DNA from: Syntrophaceae bacterium
GTDB lineage: Bacteria > Desulfobacterota > Syntrophia > Syntrophales > Smithellaceae
Assembly (NCBI GenBank): GCA_003142535.1
Contig: PLMQ01000037.1
Location: forward strand, 1 to 46,084
Length of the DNA stretch: 46,084 nt
Direction: 5' to 3'
The notes beneath the pieces are model-generated. The model saw nothing but the letters and a program-made list of their open reading frames with translations. It was not told the origin of the DNA and ran no database searches. Shown piece by piece: positions 18,165 through 29,633 of this stretch (the first letter of the stretch is position 1; each line of letters begins with the position of its first letter). Position numbers and translations under genes: made by a program.

Positions 18165-18212
18165 TCAACAAAGTTTCTTGATTTAAAATTCAACTCATAA
18201 TAATTAGAGATT

Positions 18213-19580
18213 ATGAATAAAGTATTAATAGTTGATGATGAAATAAATATGCGGCTCGTCTTATCAGCCATGCTGAAAAAAGAAGGTTATGATGCCATTC
18301 CGGCTGCGGACGGTATGGAGGCCCTGCAAATTTTAAAATCCAACAAGATTGATGTCGTTGTTACCGATTTAAAAATGCCCAATCTTGACGGAATGGGATT
18401 ACTCAATTGCATCACCGAACAGTATCCGGAAGTACCGGTAATTATCATTACGGCGCATGGTACTGTCGCTACAGCCGTCGAAGCTCTCAAAAAAGGCGCA
18501 CTGGATTACATCACCAAGCCTTTTGAATTGGATGAATTAAAGAATGTTATCTCCAAGGCGATTAAAACACGAACTTTGAACGAAAATGAATTGTTTTTAC
18601 CGCCGGATGATATTGAACGTCCCGGAATCATCGGCGCCGGAAACAGGATGAATGAAATTTTTGATGCAATAAAAAGAGTCGCGGCAACAACCACCACTAT
18701 CCTGATAACGGGAGAAACCGGCACCGGCAAGGAACTGGTTGCTGATGCCATTCACCGGAATTCTCCGCGGAAAAATAATCCGCTGATAAAAATTAATTGC
18801 GCGGCCATTTCCGAAACATTAATCGAAAGTGAACTTTTCGGTCATGAAAAAGGTGCGTTCACCGGAGCAACCATCACCAAACCCGGAAGAATTGAACTGG
18901 CACATAAAGGGACTTTGTTTCTTGATGAAGTCGGTGAAATTCCGCGGGACATGCAGGTGAAACTCTTGCGTGTCATTCAGGAGCAGGAGTTTGAGCGTGT
19001 CGGCGGTCTGAAAACAACCAAAGTTGATGTGCGTATCATTGCGGCAACCAATAAAAATTTATTGCAGGACGTTCGTTCGGGAAATTTCCGCGAAGATTTA
19101 TACTACAGGCTCAACGTCTTTCCCATTGTTATGCCTCCCCTGCGGGAAAGAAAAGATGATATCACATTGCTGACTGATTATTTCATCGACAAATTCAATA
19201 AGAAATTGGGTTTAGCTATTACAGGAATTGATGATCAGGTTATGGAAATTTTCTTGCGCTATGAGTGGCCGGGAAACATTCGCGAATTGGAAAACCTGAT
19301 GGAAAGAATAATGCTGCTGGCTAAAAGCAATAAATTGACTTTGCAGGAAGTGCCGGTTGATTTTATTGCAGGCATGGAAAGCTCCGCCGCCACTATTGGC
19401 GATGATGATAAAAGGCCATTTAAAGATTACATGCGTAGCCATGTAGAAAATGTGGAACGGCAAATGATTATTAAATGCCTGGAAGAATGCAAGGGCAATG
19501 TCACGAAAGCAGCCCAACAACTGGGTTTGAGCCGCAAAGGATTACAGCTCAAAATGATTAAATATAATTTACGTAAATAA
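18213..19580 (+). CDS. Sigma54-dependent response regulator (NtrC family)
   Basis: 455 residues: receiver (phospho-Asp52 in VVTDLKMPN), AAA+ domain with Walker A GETGTGKE (167-174), the sigma54-contacting GAFTGA loop (214-219), Walker B LFLDEVGEIP, and a C-terminal Fis-type helix-turn-helix (GNVTKAAQQLGLSRKGLQ). It should activate sigma54 promoters once phosphorylated by the kinase encoded just upstream. Target promoters in the window were not found. The gene ends 8 bases from the convergent pyrG stop. Confidence 0.95.
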   Translation: MNKVLIVDDEINMRLVLSAMLKKEGYDAIPAADGMEALQILKSNKIDVVVTDLKMPNLDGMGLLNCITEQYPEVPVIIITAHGTVATAVEALKKGALDYITKPFELDELKNVISKAIKTRTLNENELFLPPDDIERPGIIGAGNRMNEIFDAIKRVAATTTTILITGETGTGKELVADAIHRNSPRKNNPLIKINCAAISETLIESELFGHEKGAFTGATITKPGRIELAHKGTLFLDEVGEIPRDMQVKLLRVIQEQEFERVGGLKTTKVDVRIIAATNKNLLQDVRSGNFREDLYYRLNVFPIVMPPLRERKDDITLLTDYFIDKFNKKLGLAITGIDDQVMEIFLRYEWPGNIRELENLMERIMLLAKSNKLTLQEVPVDFIAGMESSAATIGDDDKRPFKDYMRSHVENVERQMIIKCLEECKGNVTKAAQQLGLSRKGLQLKMIKYNLRK

Positions 19581-19588
19581 TATAAGAG

Positions 19589-21253
<1,665 letters not shown>

Positions 21254-21303
21254 TTAGGGATGCAGCACTTTTCACCGAATATATTCTTTTTAAAAGTGCA
21301 TAA

Positions 21304-24300
21304 TTATTTTTCCATCGACCACTGCTTAATGCGCGAGGCGATGCCTTCCACCGGTTCGCTCAACAAATCGGCCAGCGGTATTTTCTCCAGATAGTGGTCA
21401 TCCCAATTGACGTTGTATTCGTTAACCAGATTTCTGATATCATTATAACGGTATCCCAAAACTTCTTTCTTTTCCCGGACAGATAACGATTCATTATAAT
21501 CAACATGGATTAAAAGCAGAATGCTGACAAAATTATTTTCTCCCAGCAAAGGCAGCACCACAATGGATGCACCATCCGATTTCCCCTTGCCGATATAAAC
21601 ATGGCCGGTACTGACAATTGTCCTTTTCGTACCCATCAGCGGTGACCACGTCTCCGTTCGCGAAGCCATTCGTCTGGCTGTGCCTCCCTTTTTCAGCACC
21701 GCTATGACCGTATTTTCATCAGGATTACCCTCTGCATCCAGATTTTTAATATCATAAACCGTATATCCCCGCACCGTGGCAACCGCCTGATTTATTCTTC
21801 TCAGCGCCAGCACATTTTTATAAGTAAGATCCTTGGCCGTATATTTAAGCTCTTCCAGAAGATTAAAGATAATTCCCTGCGGAACCTTTTCTTTACGGCT
21901 TGTTCCCACGGTAACAGTTTTGGCCTGATGACGGATGGCATCTATGGGCCGAGTAAGTTCATCTATGGCTCTGCCCAATGTTACGTCCAGAAGGTCAACG
22001 GGAGAACTAAATCCTTCATCGGCCTTGAATTCCTGACGAAAATCTTCCAGCGGCAATTTGCTTGCCGCATATTTCAGCAAAAGCACTAAATCGGAAATTG
22101 TTTTGACACCCAGTAGATTAAAGGCGCCGCAGTTGCGCTGCTTATTGAAAGTCTGATAAAATTCGTTAATCATGCGGCGGAATTGAACATCCGCCAGCCT
22201 TTCATAAAGCGAATAATTCCTTTTCACCAGCTGCGCCATCGCCAGATTCAGGCGGTTCCTAAATTCCCTGAAAATAAGAGCTTCATTATCAATGCCGCAA
22301 GCGGCATAATATCCCCACAAATGTCCGGCCACAGCATTGAGAATTACCGGCAACGGCATCGCCGCAGCAGGAATAGAAATAACGGCATCGGCAACACCAT
22401 CAAAGCGCCCGTCGCCTTCTTCTGCAAACACGATAACGGCTGCCTTGTGCGCTTTAAAAATTGCCACGTCTTTGGCGATATCCTCGGCTACAGCCTCCGG
22501 ATTACCGGCAGCGCAAACCAGTATTAACGGTTCCGCCGAAAGGTCAATATGCTTTTTGTTTTCGACAATATCGGAGGAAATTGTCTTATAACAGAGCTCA
22601 CTGAGCTTGATTCTGATTTCATCAGCGGCCGCTTTATTCGGTCCGCTGCCGACTATTGCCCAGAACTTCTTATCAAATGTTTTTTTCACCGATGCAGCAA
22701 TTTGTTCCTTGTTGGAAAAAACGCGCATCATCATTTGCGGCGCCGCTTCCAGGTTGCGCAATTCCGCGGCAATATAATCATCATTGCGAGCACCTAAAAG
22801 CTGCGCAAAAAAAAGGGCGAGAACGTAGCCAGCAATAATCTGGGAGTAAAAAGCTTTCGTGGAAGCAACCGACATTTCTATGTCGCGCCCGTCGCTGGTG
22901 TAAAATACGCCGTGCGATTTTGCTGTAATATCCGACTGCCTTCTGTTGACGATGGCAATAATGGAAGCGCCGCGTTCTCTGGCCATGGCCACAGCCCGGT
23001 TTGTGTCCGTTGTTGTTCCGGATTGGGTGATGGGAATTATCAGCGTATCCGCAAGATCGTCCTTCAATAAAAAACCGCTCAATTCCGATGCTACTTTGGC
23101 CATTACACTGATGCCTTTGCCTTTTAAGTAACGTTCAAAAGCATCGGCAACTGCAGAACCGGCCACAGCCGCTGTTCCATGGCCGATAATCATTATTCTT
23201 TTAATTGTTCCCTTCTGAAAGCCAAAGCGGACTGACTTCGGAACAACATCCTCACCCAAATTAAAAAATATTTTTGCTGAAGAATTACTGCCTGTTTCTT
23301 TGCGGTACTTCCCCCGCAAAGTTCTTTTTACCGATACGGCCGATTCCGATATTTCCTTAAGGAAATAATGCGGATAATCGCCCCGATCAATATCTCGGGT
23401 CGTAATTAGTGCTCTCTGCACATCATTTTCAGTAAGCCCGAATTCTACACCATCATAAGAGCAAGCTTTAATCCCTGACAATCCGCCACAGGAATTTTGA
23501 TCCAGAATAAATATCTGTCCCGCCGCTGCGCTATCATTGGCAATGTCAACTTCGCCATTCATTTTGATGAAATCGGGCATAACTTCGACCAGACCGTAAA
23601 GCTCCGAAGAAAACATATACTGATCGGCGCTGATCCCCACATAAATGGATTGGCCACTGCCTTTTAGCGCCAGAAATATCCTACCGGGTTCCAGATCGCT
23701 CGTCATTACTATCGCCTGCGAACCCTCAAAATCTTTCACCGCCAACCTGAAAGATTCAGCAAGGTTGTTCCCGGCCTTTAAATATTTTTCAATTTCCAGC
23801 GGAATTATTTTTGTATCAGTTGTAACTTCCGGAGCTATCAGTTCTTTCCCCGCTTCCAGCCCTGCACGCAAATTTGCGTAATTATCAATATCACCGTTTA
23901 AAACAACATTAATCGCCACGGTTGATGTAGAATAAAAAGGGAATATTCCTTCTGTCTGTACACGCGTGAAATTATTCACAGGATGACAATTTTCTTCTGT
24001 AATGGAACCGACTGAAGCCCAGCGAGTGTGAGTAAGCGCCGTTTCGCAAACGGTCGCCACCTGAGAAAAATTATGGAGAATCCGGTCATTTCTGATTGTC
24101 TGCCGTAATTCGCGGACATTGCGCCCCAACTCGCCGACAATCGAAAACGTTTTGAAGGTGAAAGTTGCATTAATTTTCTTTTCACCGCCGGATAAAACAT
24201 GGGTTGTGACCTGAATGGAACCATTAAGCAGGTCTCCTGCTTGCGAACGGATGGAATAATCTTCGTATAAGTCTTTTTTCTTCAGATTGGACAGTACATG

Positions 24301-25074
24301 ATCTAATTCTTTTTCGTTTTCCAATAAGAAGGCTATTTGTAATCCTGCTGAATCTCGGCCTCGCACTTCCAGCCTGTCCAGCGCATTGAGCAATAAATTA
24401 ATCTTCCGGTATTTTCTAAATGCCGCTGAACTGATAGCAAGGTTATTTTTCTCGCCGGTAAGATCAATTATTTTTTCAAAATTAAATAATATATCCCTTT
24501 CTAAAATCCATTGAATGTCTTTGAGCAGGATAATGCGGCTGTTGATCATTTCCAGACCGGCGGAATTAAATTTGTTCGCATTATTTTCCAAAAATGTTTC
24601 TTCCGCATTTAAAAATATTTTTATTTCTTCAGCTAGCCCCTTGAGTTTTTTAGTTCTTACTTCCTGAAAAAAGAGAAATTCCTGCACGCTTTCCTGCTTG
24701 AGCTCCAGCAATGCCTGTTCCATTGCTTTTAGGATTTCCATACCCTTCAAATAAGCGTCTGCGGAAAGTTTCTCCTCCAGCAAAGCCTTAAAATCAGAAC
24801 ATTTAATTTCCGCAAATAACTCAACGAGCGTTAGATCGTAAGCCGGAGCAAACGTTGTCTCCCGCAGCTTAAAAGTCAGCAAACCGGCAAAGCCGCAATT
24901 GAGCCGGCAGGTAAATAGCGGAAAAAAGATAATAGCCGGAGCGCAAACATCAGCAGGCTTTTTCCCTGCGTATATCCGGCACTCCCCCAGAAAAACTTTT
25001 ATCTTCTTTATTGCTTTAATCATTGGCAAAATCATATTGTTTGTTAGATTCCGTTTTCTTATAACGAAGCGCAT
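21304..25074 (-). CDS. Very large GlmS-like protein (class II glutamine amidotransferase + two SIS domains)
   Basis: GlmS (about 610 residues) makes glucosamine-6-phosphate from fructose-6-phosphate and glutamine; this protein has 1256. The amidotransferase landmarks are spread out: CGFAGL with the presumed nucleophile Cys60, a mostly helical insert of about 170 residues, then GRDSAGL (239-245), THTRW (348-352) and NGDIDNY (393-399). The GlmS-like HYFLKEI segment lies near 570. SIS domain 1 (about 620-770) has ITQSGTTTDTNRA and SVASTKAF; SIS 2 is about 805-940. About 290 C-terminal residues are unassigned. Class II enzymes need an N-terminal Cys, so a propeptide of about 59 residues would have to be removed, or the amidotransferase is inactive. 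The start is uncertain (ATG 25074, or ATG at codon 14). Confidence 0.8.
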   Translation of the reverse strand: MRFVIRKRNLTNNMILPMIKAIKKIKVFLGECRIYAGKKPADVCAPAIIFFPLFTCRLNCGFAGLLTFKLRETTFAPAYDLTLVELFAEIKCSDFKALLEEKLSADAYLKGMEILKAMEQALLELKQESVQEFLFFQEVRTKKLKGLAEEIKIFLNAEETFLENNANKFNSAGLEMINSRIILLKDIQWILERDILFNFEKIIDLTGEKNNLAISSAAFRKYRKINLLLNALDRLEVRGRDSAGLQIAFLLENEKELDHVLSNLKKKDLYEDYSIRSQAGDLLNGSIQVTTHVLSGGEKKINATFTFKTFSIVGELGRNVRELRQTIRNDRILHNFSQVATVCETALTHTRWASVGSITEENCHPVNNFTRVQTEGIFPFYSTSTVAINVVLNGDIDNYANLRAGLEAGKELIAPEVTTDTKIIPLEIEKYLKAGNNLAESFRLAVKDFEGSQAIVMTSDLEPGRIFLALKGSGQSIYVGISADQYMFSSELYGLVEVMPDFIKMNGEVDIANDSAAAGQIFILDQNSCGGLSGIKACSYDGVEFGLTENDVQRALITTRDIDRGDYPHYFLKEISESAVSVKRTLRGKYRKETGSNSSAKIFFNLGEDVVPKSVRFGFQKGTIKRIMIIGHGTAAVAGSAVADAFERYLKGKGISVMAKVASELSGFLLKDDLADTLIIPITQSGTTTDTNRAVAMARERGASIIAIVNRRQSDITAKSHGVFYTSDGRDIEMSVASTKAFYSQIIAGYVLALFFAQLLGARNDDYIAAELRNLEAAPQMMMRVFSNKEQIAASVKKTFDKKFWAIVGSGPNKAAADEIRIKLSELCYKTISSDIVENKKHIDLSAEPLILVCAAGNPEAVAEDIAKDVAIFKAHKAAVIVFAEEGDGRFDGVADAVISIPAAAMPLPVILNAVAGHLWGYYAACGIDNEALIFREFRNRLNLAMAQLVKRNYSLYERLADVQFRRMINEFYQTFNKQRNCGAFNLLGVKTISDLVLLLKYAASKLPLEDFRQEFKADEGFSSPVDLLDVTLGRAIDELTRPIDAIRHQAKTVTVGTSRKEKVPQGIIFNLLEELKYTAKDLTYKNVLALRRINQAVATVRGYTVYDIKNLDAEGNPDENTVIAVLKKGGTARRMASRTETWSPLMGTKRTIVSTGHVYIGKGKSDGASIVVLPLLGENNFVSILLLIHVDYNESLSVREKKEVLGYRYNDIRNLVNEYNVNWDDHYLEKIPLADLLSEPVEGIASRIKQWSMEK

Positions 25075-25172
25075 TTTTACTTTTATACTGAATCCGTCTG
25101 CGGTATATCTAAGACTGAAGTTATAATATGCCGCCCCTTAGGCCGATCACCTGCAGCGGGCTTATCCAAGCT

Positions 25173-26453
25173 TCATTCCATCACTTTGAGACGAAAGATG
25201 TCCGCTTTTTTCAAGCACTGCTGGACTGTAACTGCAACTATCTCGCCCAACCAACCGGAACCAATTTTTGTTTCCGCAGGCGTAAGTATTTTTATTGCCG
25301 ACAAATAGGAATTCCGCCCAGGCAGTTTGCTTTGGATGATTTTCGTAAATGCTTCTTTTTTCTTCAACCCGATCTTTACTTCTTGCCCCGACCGAAGATA
25401 AGTTTCCATCTGCGGCCACTTCAATAAAAATTCTTTTTTTAAACTAATTATGGAACCGGACAATTGTTTTTTCTTTCTTCCCACAACCACTAAATGTAAG
25501 GCTTCCGACTGAAGAGAAAACTTGTGCATTTGCCGAAACCTTTCCTCAAGAGATCCATCGAGGAGCCTGATAGCTCCCGCATAAAGATCAGCGCCAAATT
25601 TTTGCTCAAGGAAAAAATCCTGGCGCACGTGAATATACCATTGTTTCAACGCCAGTAAATTAGCCATGTAAAGAATATTCAGATAAACTTTGCGGCGAAT
25701 ATCGCCATATACACCCGGCAGAAATTCTTTCCGGGCTTTGAGTGTTTGCGGAAAAGACCAGATGAACCCCGGCCCGGGCGTATCCCGGCGGCAGATGACG
25801 CCTGCCGGTATTACTGTTCCATAATCAATTTTCACCGGACCAACCATTCCTCCCTGTCCGCCCAAAAATATCGGCGCTTCCTTTAACATCACACCTTGGG
25901 CTACATCACCGACAATGGAAGCCGTAGCTTTATCCTGCTGCGGAGTATAATTGAAATGAATATAAGAGCTGCCCACTTCACTGTGATTCTCGCGGCTTGT
26001 TCCCCCCGCCATCAGACAGTCGCAAAAATTAATCAGGCTGCCCAGGGTAACGAAAGGAAAGAGTATCGTCTGCTTCAAACCTACAGTGTGATTTCCGCAG
26101 GCTTCTTCCTCCAGAAGGCAGCAGGCGCGAACCTGTGCATTAGCGCCCATTACCGCTTTTTCTAAAAAAACAGAATCTGTAAAAAATCCGCCCTTTAATT
26201 CTACAGCGCATCCCAACTGGCAATTAATCACCGTAACCGGTCCTTCGTAACCGAGTTTTACATCGTCCGCAATCACCGTATTTTCACCGCAGATTCTTGC
26301 CGCACCGTAAATCCTTAAAGAACCGGCAATCCGCTCCAGATTTACTTCGTCGCCAATTTCTACAGAAAAAGGGTTCGTCATCCGAACCCCTTTTTCTAAG
26401 AGACTGGTTACCTTTTCAGGCAAAGTTACAGTTTTCTTGACAGCTTTAGTCAT
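25173..26453 (-). CDS. Left-handed beta-helix (GlmU-like) protein without nucleotidyltransferase domain
   Basis: 426 residues. Residues about 25-240 show the hexapeptide-type turns of left-handed beta-helix acyltransferases; the stretch from FNYTPQQDK through GQGGMVGPVKIDYGTVIPAGV resembles the acetyl-acceptor part of GlmU. The uridylyltransferase domain of GlmU is absent. The C-terminal ~180 residues are basic and helical and I do not recognise them. The gene lies 98 bases upstream of the GlmS-like gene on the same strand, suggesting a shared role in amino-sugar metabolism. Whether it acetylates anything is not shown. Confidence 0.6.
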   Translation of the reverse strand: MTKAVKKTVTLPEKVTSLLEKGVRMTNPFSVEIGDEVNLERIAGSLRIYGAARICGENTVIADDVKLGYEGPVTVINCQLGCAVELKGGFFTDSVFLEKAVMGANAQVRACCLLEEEACGNHTVGLKQTILFPFVTLGSLINFCDCLMAGGTSRENHSEVGSSYIHFNYTPQQDKATASIVGDVAQGVMLKEAPIFLGGQGGMVGPVKIDYGTVIPAGVICRRDTPGPGFIWSFPQTLKARKEFLPGVYGDIRRKVYLNILYMANLLALKQWYIHVRQDFFLEQKFGADLYAGAIRLLDGSLEERFRQMHKFSLQSEALHLVVVGRKKKQLSGSIISLKKEFLLKWPQMETYLRSGQEVKIGLKKKEAFTKIIQSKLPGRNSYLSAIKILTPAETKIGSGWLGEIVAVTVQQCLKKADIFRLKVME

Positions 26454-26469
26454 AAATATTTTTCAACGA

Positions 26470-26775
26470 TTATTTAATCTTCTCACAATTGATTCCCAGT
26501 TTAGCCATTTTATCCGTAAATGTATTACGGCTGATACCCAGAAAAGTCGCGGCGGCGCTTTTCACATAATTAGACCGGCGCAGAGCTATCTTGAAGAGCC
26601 CCTTTTCCACCATAGTCATGACTTCTTCGTAAAGCTTACTTTTGCGGCCACCGGAAGCGGATAAAACAGTAGCGATATCTTCCAGCTTTTTTTCCAGTAT
26701 TTCTTCCACAGCAGCGTAGGGAGCTTCTTTCACCTTCACAACCAAAGCTTTATTGTTCTGCTTCTTTGACCGCAT
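26470..26775 (-). CDS. Small Fis-type helix-turn-helix protein
   Basis: 101 residues. The C-terminal 40 residues (SAAATFLGISRNTFTDKMAK) match the Fis/NtrC-type DNA-binding helix-turn-helix; there is no receiver or AAA+ domain. It ends 16 bases upstream of the GlmU-like gene and may regulate that operon. A nucleoid-type or local regulator role is inferred. Confidence 0.72.
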   Translation of the reverse strand: MRSKKQNNKALVVKVKEAPYAAVEEILEKKLEDIATVLSASGGRKSKLYEEVMTMVEKGLFKIALRRSNYVKSAAATFLGISRNTFTDKMAKLGINCEKIK

Positions 26776-26837
26776 TGTCTTGAGATTCCTTTTTCCCCTA
26801 TTAAATACAGAATATTATTTAAATACTTATATTGCGA

Positions 26838-27350
26838 TTAAATTCCCGACAATTTCAAAGTTATCAAGGCAGCTATAATAAAAGCGGCTACCCAGCTCAT
26901 AATGATCAGGGACAACCTTTCCAGAGGATGATTCAAATAATTTTTGACTTCCACTTCCACTCTTTCCTCACCTAACCTATCCATAAGAGAGCGAATAAGT
27001 AAAGCATGGTTTTCGAAAAGATTGGAAAAAATATAAAACCCTTTGGTTGTCGTTAATAAGAAATAAACCTTCTTTTTCAGGGCAACAACCGCCAGCTGTG
27101 TGATTTCCGCAAAGGTAAATTCCTTGCGGCGGAAAAATTTCTTTATAGTCAATTTCTCCTTGCCGACAATTATTTCCCTTTTTACCGATTCTATACCGAT
27201 GAGCAAAGATATGGAAAAAATAACGGCCAGAATTATTCTTTCCTCCATATGGCCTTTAAGCAAACTGAGCAAAAGAAGCACGAATAAAAGTATTGTTATT
27301 ATAATAAGGGGGATGACAAACGATCTTTTAATTTTGTAAATATTTTCCAT
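26838..27350 (-). CDS. Membrane protein of unknown function with PH-like middle
   Basis: 170 residues. Two hydrophobic segments near the N-terminus (about 12-32 and 38-52) and one at the C-terminus (about 147-168) flank a cytoplasmic beta-rich stretch (KEKLTIKKFFRRKEFTFAEI...), which looks like a bacterial PH-type domain. I cannot name it. It ends just upstream of the Fis-like gene and begins 3 bases after moaC. Confidence 0.65.
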   Translation of the reverse strand: MENIYKIKRSFVIPLIIITILLFVLLLLSLLKGHMEERIILAVIFSISLLIGIESVKREIIVGKEKLTIKKFFRRKEFTFAEITQLAVVALKKKVYFLLTTTKGFYIFSNLFENHALLIRSLMDRLGEERVEVEVKNYLNHPLERLSLIIMSWVAAFIIAALITLKLSGI

Positions 27351-27352
27351 TT

Positions 27353-27844
27353 TTATTTCCCGCTTGATTTTTTTCTGGTGAAAGTACCGCTTTTTCCACC
27401 GCTTTTCTCCAAAAGCATTATTTCTCCAATAATCATTTCCTTACCGGCAGCTTTGCACATATCATAAATCGTTAACGCGGCTACACTTACCGCAGTCAGC
27501 GCTTCCATCTCTACACCTGTTCTGCCGGCAGTCCGCACTTCGGACTCTATTATAATCTGGGAGTTTTTACGGTCAATCTTTAAATCAACATCAATTCCTG
27601 TCAATTCCAAGGGGTGACAAAGGGGAATAAGCTCCCCGGTTTTCTTCGCCGCCATAATTCCCGCAATTTTTGCCGCACCTAGTACATTGCCTTTGGCTAC
27701 CTTACCCTTCTCTATTAAATCCAGAACTGCGGGATTCATTTTAATTTTTCCCATAGCTCTGGCCTTCCGGCGAGTGATGTCTTTAGCGGTAACATCAACC
27801 ATACGAACTTCACCTTTATTGCTTATATGGGATAATTTTTTCAT
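27353..27844 (-). CDS. moaC: Cyclic pyranopterin monophosphate synthase (molybdenum cofactor)
   Basis: 163 residues. With MoaA it turns GTP into cyclic pyranopterin monophosphate, the first step to molybdopterin. Landmarks: MVDVTAKDITRRKA at the start, LCHPLELT, GVEMEALTAVSVAALTIYDMCKA with the catalytic Asp and Lys, matching the E. coli active site. I chose ATG 27844 because typical MoaC starts shortly before this motif; the frame continues to 27916 without family similarity. No other mo genes are in the window. Confidence 0.95.
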   Translation of the reverse strand: MKKLSHISNKGEVRMVDVTAKDITRRKARAMGKIKMNPAVLDLIEKGKVAKGNVLGAAKIAGIMAAKKTGELIPLCHPLELTGIDVDLKIDRKNSQIIIESEVRTAGRTGVEMEALTAVSVAALTIYDMCKAAGKEMIIGEIMLLEKSGGKSGTFTRKKSSGK

Positions 27845-28009
27845 GGCAATTGACTTCGGAATTAAATTTGAATCACGATTGGGAAGGACTCTAGCACAGG
27901 CATTTTTCCGAGTCAAGAAAGTCAGACATATTTTGCATAAATTTTATTTCTTGATATAAATAGTCTGATTGGTTAGTATTTTTCCACAAATTCCCCCTTG
28001 GAGACAAAA

Positions 28010-29539
28010 GTGTTTGTTAAAGTTCTCAGCATGAGCGTCATCGGCATGGAATCTTATCCGGTTTTTGTCGAAGTGGATATATCCGCCGGGTTACCGCAGT
28101 TTTCCACTGTCGGGCTGCCCGATGCTTCAGTCAAAGAAAGCCGTGACCGGATCAAAGCGGCAATAAAAAACTCCGGGTACCGGTTTCCGCGCAGCCATGT
28201 AACGGTCAATCTCGCTCCCGCCGATATAAAAAAAGAAGGCACCGGTTTTGACTTACCCATTGCGGTGGGAATTCTCGCCGCCGAAGAACTTATTAAAGAA
28301 GACGCCCTCACCAACAGTTTTTTCATCGGAGAACTTTCTCTGGACGGGAGCATTAAAAGCGTCCGCGGTGTTTTGCCCGCAACTTTTAAGGCAAAGGAAC
28401 TAGGCATCAAAAAAGTTTTCGTTCCGGAAGAAAATGCCCCCGAAGCGGCAATGGTACAAGGAATTGAAGTGTATCCGGTTAGTTCGCTGCCGGATGTTGT
28501 CGAATTTTTAAGTGGCCGGAAAGATATTGAACCACTTTCTCTGGATATCAGCAAAATTTTTGCGGAACACCGCCAGTACGATGTTGATTTTAATGAAATT
28601 AAAGGGCAAAGGCAGGCTCTGCGCGCTTTGGAAATTGCGGCAGCCGGCGGCCATAATGTTATAATGATCGGCCCGCCCGGCTCCGGTAAAAGTATGCTGG
28701 CTAAAAGAATGCCGACAATTTTGCCCGATCTTTCTTTTGATGAAGCCATTGAAGTAACAAAAGTATTTTCCGTTGCCGGATCATTGAACAAAGCGGAGAC
28801 ATTGATTGCCGTCCGGCCTTTCCGGGCGCCTCATCATACCATCTCGGATGCCGGCCTGGTCGGCGGCGGCCAGACGCCGCGCCCAGGGGAAATCAGTCTG
28901 GCTCATTTAGGCGTGTTATTTCTCGATGAACTTCCGGAATTCAAAAGAAACGCGCTGGAAGCGCTCCGCCAGCCATTGGAGGATGGCACAATAACGATAA
29001 CACGCTCTTCCGTTACCGCATCTTTTCCCGCCAGATTTATGCTGATAGCCGCGATGAATCCCTGTCCCTGCGGATATTTCGGAGATAGAATCCGCACCTG
29101 CCGTTGCACGCCCCAACAGATTCGCCAATATCAAGGTAAAATATCGGGGCCGCTGCTGGATCGCATTGATTTACATATCGAGGTTCCTTCCATTAAATAT
29201 CGGGCTTTGTCGAATAAGGAGGTGGGGGAATCATCCGCAACAATTAAGGAGCGCATAAGCAGAGCACGACACCTCCAGATGCAACGCTCTGCGGGTAATG
29301 GACGTGTCTGCAATGCCCGCCTGACTGAAAAACAAATCAAAGCTTATTGCTCGATTGATGAGGAATCACACAGGTTGATGGAAATGGCCATTGAAAAACT
29401 GGGCTTAAGCGCCCGCGCTATGAACCGCATTTTGAAAGTTTCCCGCACCATTGCTGATCTGGAAAATAAGGAATCAATTGAACCTGCACATGTTGCCGAG
29501 GCAATTCAGTATCGAAGCCTTGATCGCAGTTTAATTTAG
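28010..29539 (+). CDS. comM: Mg-chelatase-like AAA+ ATPase ComM/YifB
   Basis: About 509 residues. The family acts as a hexameric helicase in branch migration during natural transformation. The N-terminal Lon-like fold (VKVLSMSVIGMESYPV...) is followed by Walker A GPPGSGKS, Walker B LFLDELPEF and the Cys cluster NPCPCGYFGDRIRTCRC. I prefer the GTG at 28010, with TTGGAG six bases upstream; a TTG at 27998 in the same frame would place the start on top of that ribosome site. It is divergent from moaC. Confidence 0.92.
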   Translation: MFVKVLSMSVIGMESYPVFVEVDISAGLPQFSTVGLPDASVKESRDRIKAAIKNSGYRFPRSHVTVNLAPADIKKEGTGFDLPIAVGILAAEELIKEDALTNSFFIGELSLDGSIKSVRGVLPATFKAKELGIKKVFVPEENAPEAAMVQGIEVYPVSSLPDVVEFLSGRKDIEPLSLDISKIFAEHRQYDVDFNEIKGQRQALRALEIAAAGGHNVIMIGPPGSGKSMLAKRMPTILPDLSFDEAIEVTKVFSVAGSLNKAETLIAVRPFRAPHHTISDAGLVGGGQTPRPGEISLAHLGVLFLDELPEFKRNALEALRQPLEDGTITITRSSVTASFPARFMLIAAMNPCPCGYFGDRIRTCRCTPQQIRQYQGKISGPLLDRIDLHIEVPSIKYRALSNKEVGESSATIKERISRARHLQMQRSAGNGRVCNARLTEKQIKAYCSIDEESHRLMEMAIEKLGLSARAMNRILKVSRTIADLENKESIEPAHVAEAIQYRSLDRSLI

Positions 29540-29633
29540 TGATATGGAACATAATATTATTATTTATGCCAAACTGTGTTTATGCGGCAAGAAGCTGTAG
29601 CCGGATGAAGACATCTTGGTGAAAGAGGTTTTT

